A DNA stretch of 64,000 nt, taken from positions 62,001 through 126,000 of the forward strand of contig JAHGAU010000030.1 of NCBI GenBank assembly GCA_019925105.1, in the 5' to 3' direction. The position numbers and the translations under genes were made by a program. This DNA is from Niebla homalea. Taxonomy: Eukaryota; Ascomycota; Lecanoromycetes; Lecanorales; Ramalinaceae. The notes beneath the pieces are model-generated. The model was not told the origin of the DNA and made no database searches. It worked only from the letters and a program-made list of their open reading frames with translations. Shown piece after piece: positions 24,501-37,300 of this stretch. Every line of letters starts with the position of its first letter. The first letter of the stretch is position 1.

Positions 24501-27433
24501 CTCCTTTATTAAGCAAGAGCTGTACATTTTGATCCTCACCCTTGTGTGATGCCGCTATAAGAGCGGTACCATATGTTCCACCCTGAGTATTAACATCTGC
24601 TCCTTTATTGAGCAAGAGCTGTACCATTTGACCCCGACCGAGGTATGATGCCGCTATAAGAGCGCTGCCAAAATGCCTACCCTGAGCATTAATATCGGCT
24701 CCATTATTTAGCAAAAGCTGTACCACTTGAATAGAATCGTTTAATGATGCTGTTATAAGAGCGGTATCATAAAGTTTAGCCTGAGTATTAACATCGGCTC
24801 CCTTACTGAGTAAGAGTTGTACCACTTGGATATGGCCTCCTAATGATGCTGCTATAAGAGCGGTATTATCGGAACTATCCTGAGCATTAACATCGGCTCC
24901 TTTACTGAGCAAGAGTTGTACCACTTGATTATGACCTCGTGATGACGCTACCATGAGAGCATTACGGCGCCCCCTAAGAGCATTGATCTCAGCCCCTTCG
25001 TTGCACAAGTCGTTTACTACATGTGTAAGTCCCAAGAATGATGCGATTCGAAGGCTATCCCAATCATATTCGAACAGGCGATTCGCCCAGCGAAAGACTG
25101 GAAACCAACGTTGCAATGACGACGCCTCGCATAGAATTTTCGCCGCTTTTCTTGAATCTTTGATAATCTGGACATGCTGAGACTTATAATGAGTTGCCCA
25201 ATTGAGTGCTACATAGAGTTGTAAACAGCAGAGATCTTCGTCTTTAGGTCCGTTTAGAAAGCTAATAATATGTTTATCGTATTCACGGATGTCTAGACCA
25301 TTTAGATCGAGAAAATTACAGCATACTGTAAACATTATACTGTTGGCCCTTGCGATGTCCAAGCATCCCTTCCACTTGGTTGAGGACTCGAGGTACGGAT
25401 CAGTCTTCTTGAGAAGGAATGTTCTTGCAGTTTGATGGATCAAAGAGACTCTTTCATCATACACAGTTACGAAAAGACCGCACATATCTTTGATATCAGA
25501 TTTGAAGCTATCTTTCTGCGAAAGGTCAAGATCCGCATATGATTCGCACTTTTTCTTTCGAGTCGCCAATGTCAATGCAATATTGATCTCGTCAAGACTA
25601 AGCGGTCTTGTTGCAGCCAGAATAATCTGAAGCAGAATCATAGCATAGCCCTTGTTCGAGCTGCGATGCAAGATCTTCTCATATGCTTCGGACACTTCCT
25701 CTGGTAGATCAGAGAGCAACGAGTCTATGCTAGATGCCTTGCGGAATTGACTCTGAGATCCTTCAATGATGTCGAAGGTAAGGAACAGCCAAAGATACGT
25801 ACGGTTGTTCATTCCCTTCAATCGATCGGAAATGCGCTTGCGGTCATTGCCGTTGAAACCTCCTGCCAGATGTTGTACTTTAGCATCGATAACCAGATTG
25901 ATGTCCTGGCTGATCTGCTGCGATCTTCGGTCATCGTCACCGTCCAGACGTACATAGGTGCTTGAGTCCCAGAGGGGGCGGAATTTTTGTTCCATCTTAT
26001 CGTAAGGCCGACTCGTGATAAGGAATGTAAGGTTGGACGATTCGTCGCGTCGCTCCCGGCGAAAGAAACCAGTCAGCTTCTCCATCAATGCATTCCTGGA
26101 CCTCTCTTCGCATTCATCCAAAGCATCAATCACACAGATGATCTGTCCTGCTTCTGGATCTTGAGCGGCTCTGAGTAAAATATCCCACAACTCACTGAGG
26201 CGATCGCGTAAGGCTTTGCCGTGACCTTTGTAGCTGGAGAATGCATAGGCGATGAGGTTAGGTTGACAAGCAAATAATTGATGGATCAAGGCACTCATCG
26301 CATTGGCTCCATACATCCGCTGGCTATCACCGTCCTTGAAGAAGAAGTAACATACAGTAGTGGTCATAACCTTAGTGAAGATCCTAGTCTCATCAATCAA
26401 AGCCCTGGCGAGCACCGATTTTCCACAGCCTGGTCCGGCAGAAAGCCAGAGAAGTCCCGATCTCTCGTTACGCCAGTTCAAGAAAGCATCATCAGCAAAG
26501 AACCATTCGCAGGTACCTTCGATGCGCTTTGAGACGGCGTCTTTGTCGCCTCTATAATCTGATCCAAGAGCTGCAAGTACCTTTGCTTCCGTGTCGTTGT
26601 GACGGTCCGATAGTCTTTGCTTTTCAGACATCTCCTTCATTGTCACTAGCTGTTGTTGAACTCTTAGTGACTGATTCTGATAAACCAATGCCTGCCGACG
26701 GTAATCTTCACTTCTCTCCGTACTCAAGGACTCAAAGTAGTATTGACATGTGGCGTCGGAATTTTTGATCTTCTCCAACAGCTTCGCCCAATCATCCAGC
26801 TGAAACGTACTGGAAAACGCTCGTGGGGCCGTCTTCTTGGATAAGTGACATATCAACCGAGCTTGATACTCTAGAATGTTACTGTATAGCTCCGTAACAG
26901 CTTTTACGCAGCCTTGATGAGCAGTCTTCTCCGAGCCTTGGAGGTAAATCGACTCCTTGATTTGGTATACAGCCAAGAGGTCGCAAATGAAGTCTAAGCC
27001 TTCGATCATTTTTTCGTTCTCTTGTGAAGCATTTAGCAGTAGTGGAAGAAGGATTGACACCCCAGACCATGCTAGAGCTGCGTAAGGCTGGGTGCTGACA
27101 GCGGCAGAAATGAAAGTATTGGACCAGAGGATGAACTTGATGACCTTTTCCCCCTGCTCTCGCACCCTAATTGGTTTCTTGCCGAGCTGAATGACCAATT
27201 GCTTGTCCTCGCGGGCCTGTAACCTGGATCTGATACAAGTCTCAATGACTTCTGGGCTTCGAGAATGGTCTGCTGAAGCCAGGCCGTCTTCACTCGGTTC
27301 TGAGGAAACCAGAGCTTTCACTAAAGCTGGCTCCCGGGCTCTTAGTACGTCAAATGCGTTCGTCCACAGGTCCTTCGCCCTGCTTTCATCAGATGGGCCT
27401 TTAGTCTCGTCGGAGCCACCTAGTCCATGCTCT

Positions 27434-27547
27434 GGTGCGTCCGCGTTGTGCTCTACTGTTGAGTGCAATGAGCCATCACCGCCGGCAGTCGGTGCGTCCG
27501 CGTTGTGTTCTACTGTTGAGTCCAATGAGCCATCACCGCTGGCAGTC
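27434..27547. repeat. 57-bp coding tandem repeat in NLR N-terminus
   Basis: Two copies of a 57-bp unit encode a 19-aa sequence, roughly DAPTAxGDGSLxSTVEHNA, in the region preceding the NACHT-associated domain. The copies differ by a few bases. Confidence 0.85.
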
Positions 27548-27669
27548 GGTGCAGTCTGCAATATGCTTTGCGAGGCACCTGATAGTTGACGCCTATGAGA
27601 AAGCCTTTTCAGCCTTTTCGGCAGACCAGGCTTCTCTCTGCGTGTCTCTGGATCATGGCTCGAGGACAT

Positions 27670-30530
27670 TGTTCCAAAACTATGGAGATAGGAGACTTTC
27701 CGAGAACAACAATCACGCCATTACAGTGTGTTGGAAGGTTCCAAGTAAGATCAGGATAAATGTCCTGATGACAGAGTGTCAACTTCAGCCTCGTGGGACT
27801 GGACCCTTGGAACCCCTCCACGGAGCAAGATTGTGCCGGCGGGGGCTGCCGATCAATTCAGATACTCTTTTACAAGCCGACGCTGTTCGAAGGCAATCAT
27901 TTACAACTAGAGAACCTGCTTAGTCCTCACTTCCTAGCCAGGCGTATCAAGACGCTCCAAACACCTCTGCTTCTTCATTCCATTGCACAACACGGCCCCT
28001 GTTCCCCGCCGTTTCCGGCGATACCACTTCTATCCCCATCGATTCCTCCATCTTCCCCTTCGACCCTTCCACCTCCCTCCGCGACCCTCCCACCCACCTT
28101 CCGACCTCTCCGACCATCATCCTTCCATCTCCCTTTGTCCAATCCAGTCATAAAGATGTCCTCCTCATAAAGCCTCCATTCTCCCTTCGCCTCTTCCCAC
28201 CTCCCTAATGGCCTGCCTTGGCCCGTGCTCCGGCCCCTTTTCCCACGCACCGCGACCGATGGTCATGGTAGAAGATTTAAGCATCTTAAATAAAGCTGCG
28301 TATTGACCTCTGAGCGCATGGAAGGATGGGTCGGTGATGACGTGGATATGTAGGGTTTGGTGGTGGGATCTTGATTTTTGTCTGAGGCAGCAGTAGCCGC
28401 TTGCTCATCGTGATTGTACTCGATGGAGGAATGTGTGGATCGATCGTGGCCTGCGAAAGACCTTGACCCTAGTATCTCGCCGCTTCCTCCTGCGGATAGT
28501 GATCTTCTGCTTTCAAACGAGATCGTCTATGTGGCGTACGCAGAGCGTCTTCTTCATTCATAGTCTTCGAAGGCAGCGGCTTCACTCTCCTTGGCGAAGA
28601 ATTTGGAGGACTGCTTGGAGTCCTTGATACCCTGTATGCCCGTATCGACCGTCTCTTCAAACCTTACGAGCTTCTGTTCGAGAAGTAATGATTCCAGCTC
28701 GCGGCTAAGCGTTCTGTGGAAGACGTTGCTAGCATTAGCGAACAATGCCAAGGGTGAAACAGAGCAGCCAGAAGATTAACAAAGGAGATGCTGTGAGGAT
28801 GAAGAAAGGTTCAAACGCTGCTCGCAACACCCTAGCAGTATTTCCCCGATCATCCCAAGGAAGGTGCACTTCATTCTGTTGTGGGAGAAATCATCTCAGG
28901 CTCTCGGCGACAAAAGGTAGCTCCCCTCTAGCGAAATTAAAGAGCCGAGGATAGCCCGAGGCCTGGACGGAAGCATAATTCTACGCCATTTTGGATCCTC
29001 AATCTATGATTTACCAACTTAGGGACTGCAAATGTGCACATGATGTGTCACTGGAGCCCATCGACCCTACCCTTATCCTCTTCTCAGATGACGATCAATG
29101 AAAGAGGTGGATACATTAGTCAAAAATGGTGGAAGTGTCGGATCGTCCTCGGGGCGCGATGATAGCAGAGGAAGATGCGCACCCTTCAATCCTCTATCCA
29201 TCCCGCAGAAAAGCCATCTACACAACAATGCACTCTTCGATCCTTCTGGTAATAACTGCCAGGAGATGGCGCTGCATCCTCCCTGCCATGCCTAAAGAGT
29301 CAAGAGCTCTCAAGCCGTATTCACGACGAACACCCAATTAGCCCAAGCGGTGCCACGCAGCCAAGATTTCTGAAAGAGCTTGGGCATAAAGCTAAAGATA
29401 CTGCATGGGCCGCGGAGGAGATGGTGAAGATACTGCGAACAGTAAGAGGAGGAGGGTCTGCGTGGGCAGTAGAATGGGCAAGATGTATACTACTCCCAAC
29501 ACTGGCATGGAAGTCTCAGGACGTTGCGTTGCGCTGCAGGGTGCACCTGGCTTATGCTGTCGTTCGCTGCTAAGGCTGCACAGCAAGGCTGATATGAGCT
29601 GAGCTACGACATGCTTAAGGCCTCCGATTCTGACCAGCTATTATTGTATGTGCATCACCCATCATAATTGGGTTCTGTCGGTCCCTCTACTACGCCTCGT
29701 ACCCGATCCGTTCCTCATCTTTCGTTGACAATGTGTTTCGGTAATCCGGCGAAAACCTACTTGAGAAAAGGGAGGACCAGCTTTTGAACGCTGAGAACAC
29801 TGGAAAGGAGCAAAAATGCGCAAGATGTACGGTGGCAATGTTCGTTACCTTAACTGCAACGGCGCGTATGATACAGACCCAACGGATACACTCTTGCTGC
29901 TGCGTTTCCCCAACACCCCTGTACTTTAAGCACGCTCGCTCAAGATGCGAATGATATGCACGCCTTCGACTGAATGGCAGGCATAAGGTCTGGCAGTAAA
30001 GGTACAAAGTTACTGCGATGGCTTGCAGGCTTACTCGTGCGATGCTTTCCCTTCGAACGGCGCTGAACAAGGGCAAGCCAAATCAAATTCCCCCAAAACC
30101 GGCAAAGTCGCAAAGTCAAATCAAACAACAATTACAGGATTCAAATGGTTTCTCCACTCGAGTCAAATGCATACACCCGGCCATCCCCTTGAACCTCCGT
30201 CGAACGTCATATTAATAGCTCCGTCTATTGCGCTCGTGCGAAAACGCCAGCTCTTTAGATAAGTTGCGACTCGTAAACGCCAGGACATTTAAGCTGGAGG
30301 ACGTCCTGGACGGGAAAGCAAGAAGGTACAATATTCTGTCGCACAGAGGGGGATCACGAACATGCAGAATCAGATACGTGCTACGCAGATACCAGGCTTT
30401 TTAAAGAGCCGAGTTACTTGTTCTCAGACTATAAGAGATAGATTTAACGTTATCCGAACTGATACTTGCTGCATTGGTAAGAGCAGCAGCATCGAATAAT
30501 CGGATTGAGCGAAGCCATAAACCTTATATA
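27670..30530. other. intergenic, upstream of NLR; no firm gene
   Basis: A C/T-rich tract on the plus strand (about 27960-28215) is low complexity. A minus-strand frame at 28554-28751 is helix-like (Leu/Glu-rich, FHRTLSRELESLLLEQKL) but short and without context. No domain is recognised elsewhere in this interval. Confidence 0.4.
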
Positions 30531-30534
30531 TCGA

Positions 30535-31560
30535 TAGTACAAGGCCGCAAGTATTTATTATGCTTTGCGTTGGGACGTGGATATCGGAGCAGATCTGAAG
30601 GCTCGGATTGACTCAGCTGAGTCTGACTCAACCATTCCCGCTGCCATTGAAGCCCAAATTGGGGCGAGCCAGTGGTTCAGGCCTGGTTGGACGCTGCAGG
30701 AGCTCTTAACTCCCAAGACTCTGATTTTCGACTGTCGAAATTGAAGTCATTTAGGTACGAAGGGAGAGCTGACTGAGCTTGCGCACGGGCATTAATGAAG
30801 ATGTTTTGAATGGGGGTGAGAGCACTTTGTACGACCGTAGCATTGCTCTCGGCGGATGTCTTAGGCATCTCGAAGGATTACCCAATGGGCAGGAGACATC
30901 GTATATTGTCTATCGGGGTTCTCCAATGTTAATATGCCGCTTTTGTATGGCGAAGGTGGAACCAAAGCATTTCTTCGCCTTCAAGAGGAGCTTCTCATTG
31001 AGTCAGACGAGTTCGTCTGTCATCGTATTCACTTCACTCTTTCCAAGCCTTTAAGTTCAATGATGTACTAACGATAAGCATTATTTAGGCACAGCATTTT
31101 TGCGCGGCCAACACAGTACAATAATTAGCATCATCTTCTAACTAATGGCCCAGCCGGGTTGTGGCAAGACCAAAGCCACGGTGTCTCGAAGAGGAAATAT
31201 TTATGGACCAACTGAGGTCTTCCCATTCAATCACCTGCAACCCCACAGGAGCAGCGAATGTACTCGGTAGTTCTTAAATGTGTAGATGAGCGACGATCCA
31301 GCGTCTTACGGTACTCTCAAAGTGAGAGTCTACGCCTCGGTATGTACAATAAGAGATTGCTAGAAGATGATCAATACATCCTCCGTATTAGATACGGAGG
31401 GGAGAAGTTTGTGCAGCGAAACGCAATTGATTGGGAATTTGCTTATATACGTTGCGGAGGAACGAAACGATATGCAAAAGCCGGCTTGCTTCAACTCACG
31501 GTCCGCCAACGAATATCCAAGATCGACTTTACGGCTTTCGAATAGGACCCCCCGAATTTG
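30535..31560 (+). pseudogene. decayed HET-domain (heterokaryon incompatibility) gene
   Basis: The HET-domain core can be read with interruptions. AASIYYALRWDVDIG (about 30545-30590) resembles the usual CYAYLxDV. SQWFRPGWTLQELLTP (about 30668-30715) is the hallmark RGWTLQELxAP. Then come a stop at 30742-30744 where RNW is expected, MS-stop-ASRR at 30856 (stop 30862-30864) where MSWASRR is expected, and VNMPLLYGEGGTKAFLRLQEELL. Both stops are Trp codons changed by G-to-A. The 5' third of the domain is missing. About 31258-31545 may be the old C-terminal part. Clearly a dead gene, probably damaged by RIP. Confidence 0.75.
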
Positions 31561-33880
31561 ATTAGCTTTCCAGCTTTGGGTAATGTCCTTTGATAAAACC
31601 ATGGGGTTCGGAGCCCGCGAAGAGAATCATATCACTCAGTGAGGGCTACAGCGGTGACACTTGTACAAGTGATGTTCGTTGTAAGAATTTAATGATTATT
31701 TTTAATTCGGGCTGGATTTCAACTTCAATCCTGTCTGTTTCGTGGAAGGTGTTGTCGGTAACAATCCCATGGGGCTAAAAGGCAGTAAGATATGTAAGTC
31801 ACGCTCTAATGCCAGCCCTCGGAATCCGCAATTAACACCCTGACAATATACCCGCATGGAGCGTACGTTCTGGAAACATGGCTTTCAGTGTAAAGCAAAG
31901 TCCAGGCTTGTAAGCTCTTAAAGCCGAACGACTCATTGGGCTGCATGTCTGCCTTTGCTACTTCTCCATCTTTGAGAAGCATTTTCGGTTCAGCAAGGAA
32001 GGTCTTCCTCTGAAAGAGCTTGGCAGGGTCCGAATCAAAGAGATTATGCTTAATACCACGATGATCGGCTCGTTTGGGACGTCGAAATCAAGGACTGTGC
32101 GGCAAACAATGCAGTTACATTTTCTGCCTCCAAGCTCGGACTTTTTTACCTATTCAACGTGGTTTCAATCTGGTTATGGGGTCTTTGTCACTTCGTTTTG
32201 GTTTGTGACTAGGCAAATAAGTGATAGCTTGAGATTCGCAAGACACACAGGGAAAATACAGACGGAAAGAGAGCTGGCTACGTATAACCCAAAATCGCGG
32301 CTTCCTTGAAAGATGTCATTCCCTTGGAGGCGTTGGCGACGGATGTCGAGATGTTGAGGATCATGGATACCGCGAATGGGATACGCTATTATGGCTACTT
32401 GATTCCCGTGCAAGCGTAACTGCATCCGGCTCACTCTGGCTCGACTTTGGGAGCAACGAGAAGGTAGGGGGTGACTTAGCTTATGCGACGCCCAATGTCA
32501 CCGTCTCTCTTTTCTCGCTTGAAGCAAGCGCTCAACTGGGCTGACTGCATTGGTTACTCGTGCCCTGGTGTGGACACTGACCAGACAGACACATCTAAAC
32601 TCCATTCTCTCAACCTAAGTACAAGATGCTGCGAGCTCTCGATGCGGCAAATGTATTGGCAGAGTATCACCAAAGCCTCCCATCGCACGAGAACATCCTA
32701 GAAACAGCACGTAAAGCAATATGGTACTCCCAGTCATAAAGAAGACCGCCCTCACTCGGGGCAACCTCATACGTTCTCTAACCAAAGCGAACAACCGTAT
32801 CCTTTTCCTTCGCGCATTACCCGATCCGACGACATTATCCCTTTAAACCGAACTGGATGAACGCCTCTGATAAGGCCGGACCCCCTATATCCGAAGACCA
32901 AAACAGAGTGCGCTACATGGAACAAACGGGGGAGACACGAATACATTCCAATCTCAACATACCAATGACACCGGTTCTACGTACATACTTAATACCCCAC
33001 TCTGGCTCAGCACACCAAGTCACATCTTCTCATGTATCTACCTATTGTATCCTCGCCATCTCCTCCGAGGACCACTGCGTTATCACGGTCACTTACCGTC
33101 GACGCTACTCCGCTGTTGGTTCTCTGGTCTTATCGTGGGAGACTTGTATGCGTAGCTGACCAATGCAATTCTCCTATACCACAACTACTAATCTCAAAAA
33201 CCAATTTCGAGCATTGATACATCTGTCTCACCACATCCATCCATTGGCAACGCATACCTGCACTTACCAGCGGTTTTCCCTTGATCATAAAGCAACCTTA
33301 TGGGAATATTCTCAGCTGGGCGTGAAGCATGGGGTAATTAGTTGGATTTACTGCGATCGATAGTATTTCGTAAAGCGGCCTCTCTGGGTTTTAGGGAAGA
33401 AGAAGACTTAGTTTACGCCATGATAATATTCAATATCAACCATCAGCAGCCAGCTCCATCCACTTGGGTAAGCTGCACAGCAAGCAAGTAGGTATACAAC
33501 GTATACGTATTCCGTATTGATCTATATAAGAAAGACAAAAGGTGCTTGTGGGTAAAAACAACTAGGTGTTCTGTGATGTAAGGCCACACGCATCATGAGG
33601 GTGTGTCTTGGCATTGCATGCATGACTGCTGCATAACGCTCCATGCCCGCACTCCCATGCCCGCAACACACCGGCTGAGAATCTGTCTCGGGCTTCTTGT
33701 CGCCCGAGGCGATGGGGTTGTGACTTGTAGATAGATGGGATGATCCTTTGTGATAATTGTATAGATAGGGTACAGCTATTTTCTCTAAAGACGACAGCAC
33801 AATGCTGTGGAGATGATCATCGGGCAGAAAGCCTGACGTACGTGAGTGAGAACCGGGTCTCCAAAGGTACTGACTACTAC
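31561..33880. other. intergenic, no supportable gene
   Basis: Short frames only, none with motifs. Part could be further remains of the HET gene, but I cannot read it as such. Confidence 0.4.
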
Positions 33881-33884
33881 TGGT

Positions 33885-34350
33885 GGTACCTTTATCCCTT
33901 CGCGCCCGCGGTGTGTCTACCACGAACCCGCTCCCTACGTCGAACGGGCCCACCGCTTACTCTCTTCTTAACGTTAAGACCGCAGACGTATCCGGCGTCT
34001 CTACTGTGCCTATAGAGAGAAAAAGAAGTAAAACATTATATTAATAAATATATTATACTTATTATTATATCCCTATCTTATAATTTCCTCTTAATAATAA
34101 TTTTATCCCTTCGCGCCCGCAGTATGTCTACCATTAACCCGCTCCCTACGTTAAGCGGGCCCACTGCTGCCTCTCTTCTTACCGTTGAGACCGCAGACGT
34201 ACCCGGCGTCTCTGCTGTGTTTATCAAGAGAAGAAGAAGCGAGAGACCATGTCGACAGATGCATTATACTGGTCATTACATCCCTACCCTACAGTTTCCT
34301 CCTGGTGGTACCTCTATCCCTTCGCGCCCGCTGTTCGTGTACCAATTCTT
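33885..34350. repeat. RIP-like direct repeat pair around an AT island
   Basis: A unit of about 150 bp beginning TATCCCTTCGCGCCCGC is present at 33892-34035 and 34105-34248. A third partial copy (about 40 bp) begins near 34315. Copies differ almost only by C/T and G/A. Between the full copies lies an AT-rich island (about 34020-34104) of ATTATATTAATAA type. The block ends about 35 bp before the stop codon of the polyketide synthase gene, so it probably overlaps that gene's 3' UTR. Confidence 0.8.
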
Positions 34351-34382
34351 CCTTCCAAAGCAGAGCCAAAAATCCATCGAGC

Positions 34383-37300
34383 TTATTTGGCTACCAGGAA
34401 ATCGCGAATCAATCCAGACAGTTTTCGGAGCTGGAATACTACGTTAGATCCCCTTGACCTTTTACCGCGTAGAATTGGGGAGAAGGGGGAGGGGGGTGAA
34501 CTTGCCTGTCTTGCATCCTTCATCAAGCCGAAATGATTCCCCTCCAGGCTCGTCATCTGCATTGCCTCCTCCCCCAGGAGCCGGTCCCAGCCGTTGCACC
34601 CGAAATCCGTCCGGTTCTCGAGCAGCCACTTCATGCTCGCGGGATCGTCCTTGGACCGCTTCGGCCTCGGATCGTCCGGGTACCGGCACACACCGTGGCG
34701 AGCCCAGACGGCCAACGTCTTCGGCGTCAGCCTCGCGTCGCCGATCGGCTGGGGTTCGTACTCGGCTAGCGCGGTGATGGAGGCTTCGAAGTGGGCTAGC
34801 AGCCAGGCCGGCGGATCCTGACCCTCACCACCACCACCACCGCCGCCGCCGCCGAGGAGACCGATCTCGGCGAAGAAGTGGTGCAGGTGGTGCGGCAGTG
34901 GCTCCAGCTTGATTGGGCAGGGGGAATCGAAAAGGATGAGTTTGTCGACGCGCTCGCCGGCCGAGAGGAGCTGCTGCACGATCTCGTAGGCGATCACGCC
35001 GCCAGCCGACCAGCCGCCCAGGAGGTAAGGGCCATGAAGCTGGCGGCGGCGGATTTCCGCAATGTACATGGACGCGATGCCGGGGATGCCGTTGGTGAAG
35101 GCTGAGGGAGTGGTCATGAAGGGGCTGTTGAGCCCGTAGATAACCACTTGGGCATCGACGGGGGGGATGTGGGCGTAAGAGGTCGCGGAGCCGGAGCCGT
35201 CAGGGAAGAGAAAGAGGGTTTTGGTGGCCGTCTTCGGCTTTCCCTGCATGAGGATTGAGACGGCCTGGTAAGGAGTATTGGGTGCGAGGTCGACTTTGTT
35301 GTTGATGTTGGTGCGTCTGCTCTTCGCCGCAGACAGCTCTTTGGCCGGTCGGGCAGGTTTAGTGGGCTGCTCCGTCAAACCTAGGAATTCCTGGACGGCT
35401 TCAAGGGAGGGATGATCGACAAACAGGTCCGGTGGAAGTTCAAGCCCAGTTTTCTCACGTAGGATCCCCAGTATCATGATATTCATGAGCGAATCCATGC
35501 CGAGGGAGGAAAGATCGTCGGTGGCTCTGACCTCTTCCAGATCGAGTCTCATCTGCTCGGCTATAGTGTCACCGATCAATGCCATCGTCGCGGTTGTCCC
35601 TGTGACTGCTGACGGGGGTGCTGAAACAGGTTTGGAAACTTGAATGCTTTGGTCCTCCAACACGGATGAGAGGGAGCTGTCCGACCTATAGCCGCCCTCA
35701 TTCTCATCCTCGGACGAGGATGACGAGGACGTTGCACTTGCAGTTGATTCACCCGGAGCCGGGTCATACTCGCCCAGCTTGACGCGCAATTCTCCCACGG
35801 TCGCGCAATCGACAAAGATGGAGCTCGGAACATCCATATCGAGCTCCTCCCGGAGCCTGCCACTGATCTCGAGAGACATTAGCGAGTCCACCCCCAGATC
35901 AGCAAAGGCGCATTCATCCTGTAGTTCCGATAGTGGCAATTGAGTCTCTTGCGAAATAATGTCCAGAGTGAGTGCAGCCATGTCGCGAGACGCTTGCACC
36001 ACTTTTGGAGGGAGCTTGGCCAGCCGCTTTGGCAAGACCTTGGAAGTCGGCAGGGGCTTCTTTGCTTGCCTTGGGGAATCTACGTCCTTGAGTGGCGTAG
36101 CTGCTGGCGAAGTGCGAGGCTTGTTCCGAGTCTGAATGCCAGGGGTAGGCTTCGATCCAGCTGATGGCTCCGGGGGGAGGAAAGTGTTCAGAATTGCTCG
36201 GGGGATACGCTGAAATTTGAGCCCGCCTACAACGCCAATGATATCGTCGCCTTGGAGAACATACACATCGCCGGACATGACATTGTTCGGAGCAGGCTGC
36301 ATCTTGACGTAAGAGCGGTATTCAGTATGTCGATCCAGCTTCTGCGATAGCCTCATCGATTTCCAGCCATGAGAGATGTAGACGAAATTCTCCGAGTCGA
36401 CGGCGCCGCTGCCATTCAGAATGAAACCGGACAAGTGAGCAAGACTATCGATCCAGAAGGGGCTGCAGAAGAAGGTGCCATCCTTCTCTTCAGTCTGGAA
36501 CTTGACCCGCGAGGTGGCCTCGAAGTTGACGCCGTCCAGGATCACATTCTCCATCCCTTGATACTTCTGGTCGTACTGTACCAGGGCTGCGAACATTTTG
36601 TAAGCAAGGCCTCGGGAGACCGAATCTGCATTGCCACTGGCAAGACGGTCCTTGAGGACGTCAATCCGTCCGTGAATCAAGTAAGCGGTGGATGTCCAGT
36701 CTGAAGACCACACAGAACGATCCTCGAAGGTGACGGTACAATTTGCATGGAGGACAGTCTCCTTCCCCTGTGCATTGACGCTCGAATAGCGGAGCTGTGC
36801 TCTCCGCTTACTGAGGTCGGCTGTGATCGTGATTTGAAGGATCTGTGGCTCTTTGCTCTGTGCTTTCACAATCAAGGGCTTCATAACCTCCATGTTACCA
36901 CAATTCAGGTTGGGCTCAGCGTCGTCGCTTGTAAGTTGCTTGTAAATGTAATCGCCAAGGGTCATCGCAATATCCGCAAAGATGGACTAGAAGATTGGTC
37001 AGATGTCTCCAGGATAAAACAAAGGAGCTTACTTACAGAAGGGCAAAGGCCAGAACCATTCACCATGTGTCCGAGCACTGCAGCTCTCAGAGCAGGATGT
37101 GACATATCAGACTGAGCGATCACCTTTCCACTTTCGCCCTTGAACTCTTCAAATATCACGCGGTGAACAGAAGAGGTTGAAAGCTGGGAGACAATTTCTG
37201 GTGGAGGCTCCAATTCCACACGAGGCTCCACGCCTCGAGGCTCCACCTTGTGCAAGCACCAGTCATTCACGTAATCGATCCAGTAGTTCTTGTTGTCAAA

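Larger units (their letters stand above)
23124..27669 (-). pseudogene. NLR-like NACHT-ankyrin protein, frameshifted in the repeats
   Basis: The 5' 1,085 codons are intact. After a Ser-rich head with a duplicated 19-aa unit, an N-terminal NACHT-associated (NWD-type) domain begins near residue 100 (DLWTNAFDVLRAREPALVKA). The NACHT NTPase has Walker A GPGCGKS near residue 413 and Walker B-like VIDALDECEE near 515. Ankyrin repeats of the consensus VVQLLLxxGADVNAQ start near residue 880. About 19 repeats can be read, but over three frames. The first break is at about 24402, where one G is missing from GGGG relative to its neighbouring copy. The second is near 23878, where about 4 nt are missing relative to the other units. 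The last in-frame block ends at 23124. In fungi such proteins act as allorecognition or cell-death sensors. If the breaks are real, this allele gives a truncated receptor with about seven ankyrin repeats. Confidence 0.85.

Noticed and set aside
27960..28250. CRISPR-like or regulatory array in the C/T-rich tract
   Set aside because: It is simple low-complexity sequence with no regular repeat-spacer pattern, and the DNA is eukaryotic.
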